Source: Aselliscus stoliczkanus (lineage: Eukaryota > Chordata > Mammalia > Chiroptera > Hipposideridae). From it: 64,000 nt of DNA. Shown one piece after another: positions 1 to 13,369 of this stretch. The notes under the pieces were generated by a model. The model did no database searches and had not been told where the DNA came from. It saw only the letters and a list, made by a program, of their open reading frames with translations. The stretch lies in the NCBI GenBank assembly GCA_033961575.1, contig CM066729.1, forward strand, positions 35,994,501 through 36,058,500, given 5' to 3'. A program made the translations under genes and the position numbers. Within the stretch, counting starts at the first letter, position 1. The number at the start of each line of letters is the position of its first letter.

Positions 1-43
1 AAACCAGATTTACTATAGTCACATACTTTGAATACATTGGTTG

Positions 44-160
44 TTTTTTGTTTTTTTTTTTTTTGTGAGGGCAGTGTCACTGGCCCTCATATGTGGGACC
101 GAAACCGGGGCCGCTGGCTTCCCAGGCCAGCGCTTACCCACCGCGCCACTCGGCTGGCCC
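44..160 (-). repeat. Short tRNA-headed SINE
   Basis: On the minus strand the element runs from a GGCCAGCC-type head through A-box and B-box-like tRNA promoter segments to TGCCCTC and an A-tail (seen as poly-T at 44-65). It is flanked by the duplication CATTGGTTG at 35-43 and 161-169. Head and tail are complete, so this is a full-length short-family copy. Confidence 0.9.
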
Positions 161-1000
161 CATTGGTTGCCTTTTAATTGTACTTCAGTGTTAAAACATC
201 AGCTTATATATAAGGATATTACAAGAAAAGGCTTAATGAAATTCATTATTTTATCTCTCTTATGAATGTCACTGAGTATGCTATCTCCTACTTCAGACAG
301 GGTCTTCGTTACCAGGGTGCGCAGGGGAATTCTCTGTGTACCTGTGCTTGTATAAAGAAGGCAAAAACACTGACTTTTGCCTCATCAACACTACATAGTG
401 CAACACACCATTTTTCCATCTTTCTTTTGGTCACAAAGATGCTTAACACAATCTCCATTATGCCTCCCTAATGACCAAACATGCCATTCCAAACCACAAT
501 GATACTCAAAGAAGTAAAGAAAAAATAAAACAAACTGATGATGGTATTGCTTAGTTGATTCTCTTCATTAACCCAATGATTTGGCAGGATGTATTTTAAA
601 GAAGCTAGTATATATGTGTATACAGGCATTACATTTTAGAGTATTAAACACATTGGAATAGTACTAATCTGGCATATATACTATAATTTCTTGTTGTGAG
701 ATAAGAGAGATGTCTAGTGACATTATCTATGCTACCAGTTAAAGAGTGGTATCTATAAACTAATCTTTGCCATAAAAATCAAGATGGATAGATTTATACT
801 TTCAACTCCAATAAAACTCAACTATAGATTTAAACATTAAAGTATTTTACTTGAAATATAAGTTGTTTTAGCTATTGATGGGAACAAACACACAAAAAGT
901 AAATAAAAATTATTTTGGGGAACCCTGATATGTATTTGTGGGGGGTGAGGAGGCAGATAATGTTTTATATGAAAGAATGCACCCAATATGTAGAGTAGGG

Positions 1001-1302
1001 CCATTCAATAAAAACATAATACAAGAAACAAATAAGAGCCCATGTAATTTTAAATTTTCTAGTAGCCCCATTAAAGACATAAAACATATGTGTAATTAAG
1101 AGTACATAAAATATATTATCATTTCAACGTTCAATCAATATAAAATACCTATTGCTGAGTTAGTTTACTTTCTTATACTAAGTCTTTGAAATCTGGTGTG
1201 CATTTTATATTTGGAGTACAACTCAATTTGAACTACCCATATTTTACATGCTCTACAGCAACACGTGGCTAGTGATTATCCTTTGAACACCTCAGGTCTA
1301 GA
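1001..1302. mobile_element. hAT-Charlie (MER5-like) DNA transposon fossil
   Basis: The stretch contains TAATTTTAAATTTTCTAGTAGCC and a later ACACGTGGCTAGTGATTATC segment, both characteristic of old hAT-Charlie non-autonomous elements of the MER5 type. Ends are eroded and orientation is not assigned. Confidence 0.5.
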
Positions 1303-1726
1303 GACAATAAAAAAATTCATTCTGAGTGACATAGCTGCATATTCTCAAAGTGTCTTTAACCTGATGTACAGATGTCTTATTTTCCCACTGAAAAACACTG
1401 TCTTATGTTCTATCACTAAACAATATGAAGAAAATCTTTTTGAGCTGTAATTTTACAAGTTTTTAACAAGTCAAATAAAAAAGAATACAAAAACATACAA
1501 AGAGCTAAAGAGAGAACATTCGAAAGTCAGCTTCAAAAACAAAAAGATGAACGTTAAGGAAAAAGCATATGCTTCAGATCACTTTTTGGAAGTGTTTTAA
1601 GTTTTCCAGAGCATACTAAAATGGGTACAACATAGCTGAAATGGTTTTTTGCTAAAAGGAAATAAACTGGCAATTATTAAATGGTATTATTAAATGGTAT
1701 TTAGATTTATATATTTGTGGCCTTAC

Positions 1727-1780
1727 CTTAATGAAAGCTGCTCTCAGTGTCTGAGCTGCAGAGAGATTTACTCGTTCTAG
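1727..1780 (-). CDS. PDCD10: PDCD10 second coding exon (codons 33-50)
   Basis: A 54-bp minus-strand exon encodes L-E-R-V-N-L-S-A-A-Q-T-L-R-A-A-F-I-K, which continues PDCD10 directly after the N-E of the preceding exon about 8.6 kb away. It is bounded by an acceptor ending TTGCAG (AG at 1782-1781) and a donor AAG|GTAAGG (intron starts at 1726). Both flanking introns are phase 0, so skipping this exon would remove 18 residues without a frameshift. These residues belong to the N-terminal helical dimerisation domain. A longer open frame across this exon (1652-1885) is part intron and should not be used as the gene model. Confidence 0.95.
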
Positions 1781-2182
1781 CTGCAATAAAAATTTTAAAT
1801 CATTATTAATATCTATTTTCTTAGAAAAAACAACATTTCTGGTATTGCATTCTATAGTGATCACATTGATACACCCATCATTCAACTAACAAAAATACTT
1901 GCTAATGATTCTACGTCACCATAATTCTTCAAACAGATAGGCTATCTACAATTTTTATTAGGAACCATGAAACATTAAGGTATGTATTATCAGTATGTAT
2001 GTATATTCTTTATTTATTCTTTTTTTAAAAATAAGAAACAATCTACCTTAAAGGTAGACTTTTAGATAAGCACAGAATGCAATAATATGTCTCTATAAAA
2101 AGAAAAAAACTTTTACTTGAATTATTGAAAATGAGGAAAGTTCAAGATTAACTCTCAATGCTGTGTTGCAAATACATGGCAC

Positions 2183-2202
2183 GTGTGTGTGTGTGTGTGT
2201 GT
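2183..2202 (+). repeat. (GT)n microsatellite
   Basis: Ten uninterrupted GT units. Confidence 0.95.
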
Positions 2203-3884
2203 GATATACAATGACTAACACAAAGGAAACATGTATTACTTGAAGTATTTACAATCATACTCATTTCTATAATTGCTTTTCAATCCCCTCAGCCAGGGAT
2301 TAAGCTGAGATTAGTCTATTTTATTAATTAGCAAATAGCATTGATAAAAGGTTTGTTTGATACTTAAATTGAAGACTGGATCATCCGGATTTCAGAGATG
2401 CTTATATGTATCCTCTATTTTATAAAGATTAAAAAATGGTTACCTAAAATATTGAATCAAAAGTTCAATCCAAATGCTTTTAATTTTTATATCAAATACA
2501 TAAGGTTTATAATTTTGAAACATAAATGTCCTTATTAGATGCTATATAATTTTCAGTGAGCCAAAGAAGCCATACAATTTTATTGGGGAAAAAAAAAATA
2601 CCTCATTTGTTGAAGAATTTACTGCTGGACTTATAATAACTAGCTTCAATTGAATCTAGACTTCTTTAGTCCCTAAGGATTAGGCCAATTAAAAAACTCA
2701 ATGTATGTATTTGTTATTTGGGATATTAAATGTTCAAAAGTATGACAATCTTTATAGATCATTATGCAAGTAGAAAATTTCTACAAAAGCCGTACGAACA
2801 TACATCCCATTATGCAATGAATATTCTTTTCAATCCCTTGAGGCATTGAAAATGTGTTTTCCTTTATAAACAACACATACACAAAGATCTAAGGAATCTC
2901 CAAATACTTTATATCAATTCATTTTCTAAAGAGGACAGAAAGGCCAAGAACCCTCCCTCCTTATGAGTGGCTCATCTGAAGCCTAGGCAACAGCAACAAA
3001 ATCTGCCAAGATAATGTTATCTCTAAAAATAAACACTGGACCATTTGATTCAGTATTTAACTTGGCTTCTACAAACCTTGTAAAATCTAACATTGCCTTA
3101 GTGGGTAAAAGGGAAGGCTCAAGGGGACCAGGTAGACAAATATAGCAAAAAAGCAACTCCATGAGGAGTTTATAAAATTAACAAAGGTATGTTTCCCAAA
3201 ATGAAATCTTTTCTTCTTCCATGGAATTCATTTAATTATAATGAATATTGCTGAAGATTAAAATATAATACAGCTCTTCTGATCTCAAGTTCTTGTGCAA
3301 GGGAGGCAAAGGTAGACAGCCAAGATGAATATTTCCTTGTTTGGGTTTACACCACCCTCTGACCTCTTTCAACAAGTTAAAGGTCTGAGTCAGATGTGTG
3401 CCTTCAATTATCAGTATAACTCATTCTGTAGTGCCCTAATATGTGAAAGGGTCAAGGCAAGAAAAAGGCCCAGAAAAGTCAGTGAAGAACTCAAAATTAG
3501 CCGAGACAGACATTAACATCTCTAAAGCTCTTGATGAAGTTTATGTACCTGTACCTTAGACAAGAAAGGGGAAGGGTCAGACATCAACACACTTAGACAA
3601 ATCTGGGGGCTATGAAGTGCTTCACCAGAACTCTGCTGAGAGTCACTCTGGGATGTATCACACACCCTCGCATCTTGTGGTAAGCCCACTAGGCTTTATT
3701 ACTCATATGTTCCTGAATCTATAATTAAAGTCTGTAATACTTAGGTAGCAGGATGCATTTTTATCTTCCCCATTAAAATGTGCTTCTATTTTAGGCCTCT
3801 CATTTGAGATAAAGGATTTCATAACAAAATCCTATTCTTTCTACCAGTACCTTTCATGAGAATATCTGGTTCTGGTAATACTCT

Positions 3885-4100
3885 AATAACAGCTACCATT
3901 TACTAAGCACCTACCATAAGCTTTGCTATGTAGAGTATTTTTGAGGATTAGAGATCCTCAAAATAAATCTGTAACTAAAATCATCTCCATTTTACAGCAG
4001 CAGAAATTCAGTTTGTATAAGTTTATGCAAATGTTAAATAGCTACTAAGCACAGAGGCAGGATTCACACCGGAACTGGCCAGCTCCAAAACCTATGTACA
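3885..4100 (-). repeat. MIR SINE fragment (antisense)
   Basis: Plus-strand text reads as the reverse of MIR: a TTTACTAAGCACCTACCAT segment, then CTCCATTTTACAG and a later AGCTACTAAGCACAGAGGCAGG segment. Confidence 0.65.
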
Positions 4101-4467
4101 AGCCACCAATGCTAATCTGCCTCCCTGTACTCTCCCTTTCTAGTCTGGAGTCTACCTGATCACTGAATCTCTTCAACTTCTTATGAACCAACGAATTCCT
4201 GATTTTCACCATATGCGAGGAAGTCAGGGTAAGAAAGGCAAAGAAACAAACTAATGGAACCACTGTCAGCGGAAGTAGAAAGGAAGTCTTTATGAGGATG
4301 AGACCTGAACTGTCCCTTAAAGTGTGGCCTCTTAAACTCATCTTTCTTGGCAGTTCTCTCTTTTATGGGTTTCTTCAGAGTTGTAACATGGGGCATAAAG
4401 ATTTTATGTTAAGTTTACAACAGAAAAAAATTTCCATTTTGTTTCCAATACTTTTACTAATGAATCT

Positions 4468-4470
<3 letters not shown>

Positions 4471-4500
<30 letters not shown>

Positions 4501-4502
4501 TT
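4471..4502 (+). repeat. (ATT)n microsatellite
   Basis: About ten uninterrupted ATT units. Confidence 0.95.
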
Positions 4503-5677
4503 AGCTTTTGGGATAATGTTCTTTGACTGGGGAATCTTTAAAGAGCCAATGAATTCATTTTTTAGTAGTACTTGATAGTGAAGTGAATATACACTATTTT
4601 GAGTCCAAAGACGTTAGAGGGAATATATAATTACATCTTGCATTAATGGATACTGGGACAAGCAGAGGTACTCCTTGGGCCTCAGCCTTACAGGACTTGC
4701 ATGTTATCAGTAAAAGAAAAAAAAGAAAATCAGACAAAAAAGGGCACACAATATCTCAGCTAACCTAAAAGAGAAGGAAATGTGCCTGCTGAAGTACATT
4801 TGGGGGAAATGACAGGGAGCCTAACATTAGGTCTCACTCAACTTCATGTTCTGCCCACTCAGTTTGTGACTTCCTCCCACAACTTATTCTTCATAGCTTT
4901 TGAGAACAGTAACTGTTAATTGCAAACTTGTCAAATTTAACTCTCTGGATCCTTTATAAAAATATTTTAAAAGCTTACACATATTTTTGAATCCACAGAG
5001 GACTCATTATTTTCTCCTTCAGTTCATTCTTATACTTTATCAGGCCAGTTTCTTAAAAGAAAACAAAAAAATCCATTTTACCATTTGCTCAATTTTAAAG
5101 TCTTGCATAAAATCTTTTGAAAGTCTTTTTTTAAGGTCAAAATAATTAGGTTAGTTCTGAATTGTCTACAAATCTTGCTTCCTCAAACTCATGCATGATT
5201 TCCCATGCTGACATACATTACCCCTCTCCTTTCACCCTCCCCCAAAGATTATTGATCCTATTCCTTGTAAGGAATAAACTGGGCCAAGTCCCAATAAAAA
5301 CTCCACCAACACCTCTTATGATTCAAACCAGAATAAGAATTTTTAGTTTTTGAAAAACTAAAAATGCCAGAACAGTAAGTAGATGGAATCAAGAGGCTAC
5401 CTATTAACTTTCGTGCTGCAAAAGAGGAAGAAAATGCAATCATTTGTGTTACAGATTAAGTTCATATAAGTTTATATAAGTTCATATATATTAAGCACAT
5501 ATTAAGTTCAATAAATCTTTCTAAAACAATCAGTTCCTGGGGCGGTCACGGTGTCTGGCAAAAAAGGTAAAGAGTCATCTAGTATAAAAATATTCCATTA
5601 ATACATTACCTCCAAGTTTGCAAAACTCTAGGGTATGATCACAATTTTCTCAGAAATGATGTAGACGACTCCTTAAC

Positions 5678-5850
5678 AACAACAGCTAATATTTACTACA
5701 TGTCTGGTATATTCTAAGCATTATAATATATTAACTCATTTATTTCAGAGTTGTGAGAATTGTTTAGCTTCATTTTACAGATAAGGGAACTAAGACAAGA
5801 TTATGTAGGATATTCCAAAGGTAAATACTAATCATTTCTGAAATGTGGGA
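5678..5850 (-). repeat. MIR SINE fragment (antisense)
   Basis: AGCTAATATTTACTACATGTC through TTCATTTTACAGATAAGGGA matches the reverse of the MIR core and tail. Confidence 0.6.
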
Positions 5851-6176
5851 TTGCAGGTGAAACTCTTGCCTTCACTGTGGATAAGTATGTGTATTCTTCT
5901 CAAAATTTGGATTAGGTAGAGGATAGGTAGGTAAAATTGGAGAAGTTTTCCCAAAATTCATTTGCTTATTGGGAAAACTTATGAATTGCATAGTCTGCTG
6001 AAAGTAGAGATAGCTGCTTCAGATGCTTCTGAATAAAATGATATTTATTATTCAGAAGTACCATTTTGTGTGCTTTATTAATAAACAAGCATATATACCT
6101 TTGGTGATCTAAAATTTATATTTTATATTTATATTTTAAGTTGCAAAAGTGTTATGTCTGTCTCAAAATACAATAC

Positions 6177-6603
6177 TTTTTTTTTTTTTTTAGATTTTAT
6201 TGGGGAATCTGGGGAGGGAATCAGCTTTGGGAAATCGGGGAAGGGGAACAGACAAGTTGCTGTCCTTTTGTTCTTCAGTCTAGTTGTGGAGGACGTTGCT
6301 TCACTGGCCCATGTTGGTATTATCATTGTGCTCTTCCTGGGTGAGACAGTCGCTCGGCAGCCATGGGATGGCCGCTGACGGCGGCTCACGGCAGCTCACG
6401 CCAGCTGCAGGCCAGCCCCACTGCAGCCTATGCCATCACCGGCGAATCACAGCAGCCCAGCTCCAGGTCGAGCTGTTGTTCAGCATCTTAGCTGTAGAGG
6501 TTGCAGCGTCAATGGCCCCCATATGGGGGTCTGAACTGGAGCCCTGCTGCTCAGAGCTGGCATCCCAAGCCAGCTCTTAACCAACGTGCCACTCAGCTGG
6601 CCC
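6177..6603 (-). repeat. Long tRNA-headed SINE
   Basis: A full-length member of the 420-450 bp SINE family lies on the minus strand, from a GGGGCCAGCTGAG head to a CCCCAATAAAATCT tail and poly-A. It keeps the 10-base segment around AGATGCTGAA that other copies lack, and carries two copies of the 3' GGGGAA-type module. Flanking duplication is poor, suggesting an older insertion. Confidence 0.85.
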
Positions 6604-8340
6604 CAACACATAATTCTTCATGAATTATAGTTCACCTTAAAACAATTCCTCCAAAAATTCACAGGAAAAGAAGACACATGGTATATATTTTTCTGGAATC
6701 AGATTATCTCTCCTTCTCCATATATAAAAAATTAGTAAAAAATAATACAGTACATGAGACCCTGATCTAACACTTGGCATGAGGTTTCCATAAACTCATT
6801 CCATAATGCAACCAGGAGACCTATTTCACAGTACATTTACAACACATGCAATATATTTGGACTCTGAACTCTGCTGCAGCTTATTAAAAAAGAAGCCTCC
6901 TTTTTTAGCTGTCTTGGCATAGCTTCATTAAGTTTAGCCAGCATCAAGCTCCCAGAATGCCATAAATAACTTTGCCTGGTGAGCTGGAGTACTAAAACTT
7001 CCTCAGGTGTAAGGATACTACCTAAAAATCTGTTCTACAAGATGACTTCTTGACCACCATTGTTACCGTTATGGATGTAATGATATTGCGAGAATGCATA
7101 AGCTTTTTAACTCTTACAATGCACTCTGGACAAAATGTAGTGAATAATATAGCTTCAAAGTAAAATGCTCATCCTTACTTTCTTCATCCTTACTTTCTGT
7201 AAGATTAATTTGACAACCAGAAAATCAGAACCAAGCTAAGCTAATTTATCTGCTAGATTTATAGAAAATCAATGTTTGAACTATAAACATTAATGTTTAA
7301 CTAATTAGGTATCTTATGTCAGATGTTATATTAATACACTGGAATGTCAGAGAACAATGCTAGTATTATATTTGTTTTAACCGAACACTACACATTTCAA
7401 GGCACAGTAATTATTTGACTCCATTCCTAAGTCAAGCCCTCGATTTCATCTTTATCAAAGAGGAAACCTATTATCACACTATTCCTAAAAGGCTCTTATT
7501 TCTGAATATTCTTTTTTAAATACATGACAAAAGTAATTTTTAAAAAAGCTTGCTTGATATCTTAATGTTAGATCAGTAAACTCAATTTGAGAATTAGACC
7601 CCGACAATTTGATGTAGTATCTCTCAGTCTGCCACATCCAGCTATTTCATTTTCAAATTTCACTTCTAACAATTAGTTCTTGAACCAACTATAAATCATT
7701 TGGCAATATGTTCTAATTCTGGGACCATTAATCCACATGTTTTCAGATCTCATCTGGAGAGAATCACTGCCCTTAATTCTGGAAGAGATTTACTATTCCA
7801 GTCATTACCATTTCTTTTCCTTTCAAGTTACCTTTCCTTACATGTGAATAAATTAGAAAAGATATTATCAATATTAATCCAAAAAGTTCATTTTACCAGA
7901 ATCCATATCCGATATACCTATTTTCCAAAGTCAAGACTTAAATAAAATCCATTTTCCCTATGTAGAACAAGATCACTGAAATTGTTTGGAAAAAAACTTT
8001 TCTCATTCCTCTTCATTAACTAGAGGATCAACCTGAAGCTCTGTAACTGATCTCCCTTCAAGATAAGAATCAAAATACCAGGTAAATAGAGAATATGCTC
8101 CCAAACAACTTGGCCCAATAGCCTATTGAGTTAGCCTACAGATACAAAAAGACGGAGCAACTCTGGGAGGCATTGTCATAATGGTGCTTGAAGTACCTGA
8201 GAAGTCCAAACACAATTCGTCAGGATTATTCACTGGCTTTCATGACTGTCTTCTTACCTCATACCTAGTATAAGGATAATTAATTTATTTCCTTAAACAT
8301 CTTTGTTCTCTATGATTCCTGAGAAGAGGTTATGTTGCCT

Positions 8341-8440
8341 TTTCTCCTCCGCATCTCCAGACCCTAGCAGAATACTCAGCAAATAAATGGTTGACATTTA
8401 GTAAATATTTACTAAACAGGACTGAAGCACTTGCTTCTAA
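8341..8440 (+). repeat. L2 LINE 3' end fragment
   Basis: The sequence ends in a diverged AATAAATGGTTGACATTTAGTAAAT segment similar to the L2 3' terminus. Confidence 0.4.
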
Positions 8441-9678
8441 CCCTAGTCTTGCAACAAATGGGTGAAGTATTAGAACAAAATGGTGGAATTAAGTACTAGA
8501 GTGTTGGCTACAGCTGCCAGAGATGGGTGTACCCAGGCCTAAAAAAGGGTCTCCAATGCCTTCATGGTAATACTAGGGACAAGTTTTTCAAAAGATGCCT
8601 CCTACTTGCTTTCTCTTTAGTAACAAAACTTCTAAATTTCCCAACCTCCTTTGCAACTGGGTATGGTCATAAGACTAAGTTTTTGCCAGTGAGATGCAAA
8701 TGGAAGTCTTGTGTAGTAGGACTTTCAAAAAGATTATTAAGAAACCTGAATCAGCTGGAAACAACACCCCATTCCCTGGCTCCATTTTTTGCCCCTTCCA
8801 GGCAACAATGTAGGTCATGATGACTGGAGCTTCAGCAGCCATCCCACATGCTCAAGTGACCTTGATAACGGAAGGCAAGCACTAGGATGATGGAACAAAA
8901 GACAGGAACCTGAGTCCCTGACAATTTTGTGCCATAAAACTAGTCTTGGGTCACTTACCTCTACAATTTTTTATGTAAGAGATACAAATCTTACCCAAGC
9001 TGCTGTTTATTTTCTGAACCTAACACTAGTTGATAGAGTGAAGTTCCAAAATACATATCTGAAATGGAAACTAAGTCTGTGGATTTCTAGTTGAAGAGGA
9101 TGAATCACTCTCTATTGTCCTCTAGACACAATGCCATAAAATACAACAAATATATTATTATTAAACCTATAATGTAGGAGAAATAGTTTTGACATCCACA
9201 ATCTTACTGTTATATAAATATTTTACAAAAAGAGACGAAAAGTTATCGGAAATGGTGAGGGCGTCCAGGCTACTGTAGCAACAATAAGGTTAATGGTGTT
9301 GATAGGTTCATAATTAATTAGATTAGTAAAATAGCAACCAAAAAACCCTAATTAAATGACAAAAAGCCTGAAGCCACTAAATTTAGAGTCCTAGATTTTA
9401 GTCCTAGGTAATTTCAGGAAAATAATTTCACATATCAGGACCTTAGTTCACCAATGAAAGAAGGGGAGTGATTAAATTATACTTCTAAGGAACTTCTAGC
9501 TCTACATACCTTAGCATATTAATATTAAAAGTAAAACCGAAAATGTACTGATAATATTAAGTCCTAGACAATCCCTCCAATGGAAAAAAGCAGTCACATC
9601 ATCTCTATATACAAAGCACTTGTATCTTCCACTTATCGGTAAAAACGTTTGTCACTACTGACTGGAACTCATTAGGAT

Positions 9679-9791
9679 TTTTTTTTTTTTTTTTTTTTGA
9701 GGGCAGTGTCACTGGCCCTCATATGTGGGACCGAACCGGGGCCGCTGGCTTCCCAAGCCAGCGCTTAACCACTGAGCCACTCGGCCGGCCC
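9679..9791 (-). repeat. Short tRNA-headed SINE
   Basis: A complete short-family copy with a 20-base A-tail, flanked by the exact duplication CATTAGGAT at 9670-9678 and 9792-9800. The exact duplication indicates a recent insertion. Confidence 0.92.
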
Positions 9792-9986
9792 CATTAGGAT
9801 ATTTTTGTATCTGCTTCTCTGGCTAACTTACTACCAATTCTTCAACTGTCTAACCCTTATTTATCCTTTACAAATCGTAGCATGTCTCTTCTTTAGTGAG
9901 GCCTGCCCTGACCCCTAAAATAGGTCCCACCTGCTATTTTTTTTTAACTTCATAGCATTTACCACAATTTTTCATTTATCTAATTA

Positions 9987-10141
9987 CAGTAATACCTTGG
10001 TTTCGAGCATATTTCATTTCGGAGACAAACTACTCATACTGTAAGACATCATTTGTTTACCACGTTAAAATGTATTAGAAATGTTTGCTTGTCTTGCAGA
10101 ACACTCGCAAACCACGTTACTCGCAATCCAAGGGTTTACTG
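9987..10141. mobile_element. Small TA-flanked inverted-repeat DNA element (MITE)
   Basis: The element begins CAGTAATACCTTGG after TA and ends CCAAGGGTTTACTG, giving terminal inverted repeats of about 14 bases with a gap. At 155 bp it is too short to encode a transposase. Tc1/mariner or pogo (Tigger) relatives are the likely source. Confidence 0.6.
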
Positions 10142-10364
10142 TTTTCTCGCTTAATGTCTATCTCTCCCACTAGAAAAACCTCCAGAGTGGGAGCAATGTA
10201 TCTGGGGTTCTTTCCCCACTGTTTTATGTCTAGCCCTGACATATTGCCTAATACACAGATGGAGTTCATTTATACAAATATTTGTTATATGAAGGAACAA
10301 GCAAACAAGTGAATAAATGAAGTAGGCATTAAGGAACTGCAGAGATCATATGAGGAAATATTTA

Positions 10365-10469
<105 letters not shown>

Positions 10470-10639
10470 TCAAAAGCCAACTACAGTAGAAAAAGCCGTG
10501 CTAAAATGCAGAGGAATCTTCATTCACTGCAGTATTTCTTCTCTTCTTTTGTGATAAAAGAATAGGTCACAAAACATATACTGACCTGGTTAAAGGGGAG
10601 AAAGAACAGAGATTTACTATATTAAGGGGAAACTACAAA

Positions 10640-10765
10640 CGCCACAATAACTTACTTTACAGTAGTTATTATTCTAATTCTGCAGATGAAAAAGGGGGCT
10701 CAGAAATAATAAATCACTTGTCCAAGACCACACTGCAGACGACCAAGACTTTATTCCGGTACTCA
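10640..10765 (-). repeat. MIR SINE fragment (antisense)
   Basis: TTCTGCAGATGAAAAAGGG...TCACTTGTCCAAGACCACAC matches the reverse of MIR. Confidence 0.6.
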
Positions 10766-10869
10766 GAATGCAGATCTGATACTCCCACATCAGGAAATCA
10801 AGTATGAGGTGGAAACAAAGAACCTCAGTTCATCTACACATGAGAATATCCAGAAGTAAAACACCCAGA

Positions 10870-10960
10870 GGTTATATATTCACGAATAAATGTACGTTTA
10901 GCACCTACTACATGCAAGATGCAGTGGGGAATGAGTAAGATGTGGTCCTACTAAAATTTA
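10870..10960 (-). repeat. L2 or MIR 3' end fragment (antisense)
   Basis: TTTAGCACCTACTACATGCAA resembles the shared antisense L2/MIR terminus. Confidence 0.45.
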
Positions 10961-11699
10961 TCTGGACCAGATTGTGAAAGACGTAAGAAGCTTGAAAGGT
11001 ATAATCAAAGGCCTGAAGTACTTATAGCTTCAAAAATCTCCAATAACCCATGCCATTTAAGAACTGCTTATTATCCTTCCATATCCAGACCAGTGAAGGG
11101 TATCAACACCTACTTGAACAGTCTGGTCCCATTTCGTCCCATTTCTGGTAGTTCTAAACATGAAAAGTGTTTCCTACTTTTGAGCTGAAATCTGCTGACT
11201 TCACAAAAAAAAAAAAAAAATGGCCAATTCCTAAATTTTATTCTGTAAGGTAAAAGAAAACTATTCCATGATCAAACCATCAAATAGACTGCTTTGGTCA
11301 TAGCATTATAAATTGAATGAAGGAACAGAAGGTGAAGGCAGGGAAAACTTCAGGGCCCTCCCATTATCTTTATAAGAGATCAATAGGACCTGAACAATAA
11401 GAGAAAGTAGGTAAATATCAGTTGTGGCCCTGCTGTGCCTATTTAACTATGTAATAGGCCATTTGGTAACATACTTTTCCACTCAGAAATAAATTGTGAA
11501 TCCTTTTTCATTGTAAATTTGGAACATAGAAAAGGGGTTGAAATGCAGAGATACTAGTCAAAATAAAAATGATGGATATTGTATGCTCAGTTTACATAGC
11601 AAAAGCACTGATATCAATGAAAAAAGCAAGTGAGAAACAGTGGACAACAGAACCTAAATAAAGAACTGTCTCACTGGATGACAAGACAAAAAAAGTCAT

Positions 11700-11790
11700 T
11701 TGTTTATTTAGTATTTATTCGTCATCTATACAGTATTAGGCCTGATACCAAAAGCAGAGCAGTGAACAAAGCTAGACTGTGGAAAGAAAA
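11700..11790 (-). repeat. L2 3' end fragment (antisense)
   Basis: TTTATTTAGTATTTATTCGTC followed by AGAGCAGTGAACAAAGCTAGAC matches antisense L2. Confidence 0.5.
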
Positions 11791-11906
11791 GAAAGAACAT
11801 GAATAGTGAGTATCACACAGGGAGAAGTCAGGGTGCTATATTGCTATGGGAGAACTGGCAATGCAAAAACCAAGTGTTTCAAATACTCCCAAGCATGGAC
11901 AATAAT

Positions 11907-11965
<59 letters not shown>
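11907..11965 (+). repeat. (TCTA)n microsatellite
   Basis: About fourteen tandem TCTA units, uninterrupted; open frames rich in Ile-Tyr-Leu-Ser over it are artefacts. Confidence 0.97.
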
Positions 11966-13329
11966 GCCAAAAAAATGTACGCACATTTTAAGAGATGTTA
12001 TCTATGCTCAAGCAATAGTTCGCCATAATCAGAAGTGTCGGGATGCTGATGGTAACCACTTTGAACACCTCTTATAATTGCAGAAGTCAAATGTGACTTG
12101 TATTCATCTTTTGTTATCGGTACATATTGAGTATTACAATTAACACAGTGTTCTCCTTTAAGATGTGTATACTTTTTTTTTTTGGCATCCTCTGTATTTG
12201 ATTCCTTGAGGAGGACAAGAATAACACTCAAAGAATAGTGTCACTTGTATACTAGTAAAATGGGGGAAGGAGCTCCTTGAAGGGGCTGATATAGTGAACT
12301 GGTGAGAGAAGTCTGAGTCTAAGAAGCTCGGTAAAAGGAGATGAAATATAAAGAAGGTGAAACATGAAAGTAGGCTCAACAGAATCATTGTTGTCTTTTA
12401 CTCTTTCAAACACATGTGCTTATTCCTGCATATATAAAGACAGAAAGAGATGAAGGGCTCAGTCAAGTGCCTAGAGTCACTTTCGGAGTTCCTGCTGACA
12501 TCTACGTATCTACTACACAAAACCTACTCAAATACTTTTTACCTTTTGCAAATACTGGCATTGATTTTTTTTTTTTACCATTGTGTTTAATAAGTAATAT
12601 TGTACTATGCCATGAAATTTGCATTTATATTTATGATTTAAATTAACTATGTATTTTCCCTAAACTAACTTTATAGTACTATTAACTATTATTTGTCAAC
12701 AAAAGACAGTATTATAGCAACATTATGGGCTAAATAGGTGGCTGGTCTACAGCACACTTACCCACCTTGTAATACTGCTCCTGTGGAAAATGCTTCAAAG
12801 AACAAATTTACATCTTTTCAGAATACACATTCATAAATTAGGGCCACTCATGGTTTCACTAGTATTTACATGAGATTAAAAACCACCAATTCCAATAAGG
12901 CTTCTCAAAAATTAAATTGTTCTAATTTCATCTTCAAGTTAAAATATGCTGTCATTCCTTCTATATGCTTCTTCAATTGAAATCATTACATGGACAACAT
13001 GCAATCACCAGAGCAAAGAGCCTGCCACCTAAGTAAGGATAAAGAGCAAGGGTCACCTGAGCTGAGCAGGGGTTGAGGCCCTGCCCCTCTGAGAAGCTTC
13101 TTTCCTCTCGGTATGGGTGTGGCCAGGCCTTGGCCAGCCAGGCAACACATAACCAGCCCCTAAGAGATACCGGTTTCTGGGGTGAGTACTGATCACACAT
13201 AGCCACTGAAGATTACTGACTCTAAATCCCAAATCTGGAAGTCTTAAAATGTCACCCCAATGACCCCTTAACACAGCAGAAACCACAGTCCAAAAAAATG
13301 ACTTGCCCATGGTTACAACTGCTGGCTGG

Positions 13330-13332
13330 TAA

Positions 13333-13367
<35 letters not shown>

Positions 13368-13369
13368 AT
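13330..13369 (+). repeat. (AAAT)n microsatellite
   Basis: Ten tandem AAAT/AATA units following a short MIR-like antisense stretch. Confidence 0.95.

Larger units (their letters stand above)
1..1726. other. PDCD10 intron: no exon seen
   Basis: Apart from the SINE at 44-160 and the hAT fossil near 1.0-1.3 kb this is AT-rich intron. The next PDCD10 coding exon was looked for on the minus strand and is not here. Confidence 0.7.

Noticed and set aside
1652..1885. 77-residue minus-strand open frame containing the PDCD10 peptide
   Set aside because: Only 1727-1780 is exon; the rest is intron read through the splice sites.
11799..12077. Open frames with Ile-Tyr-Leu-Ser repeats
   Set aside because: Translation of a TCTA microsatellite.
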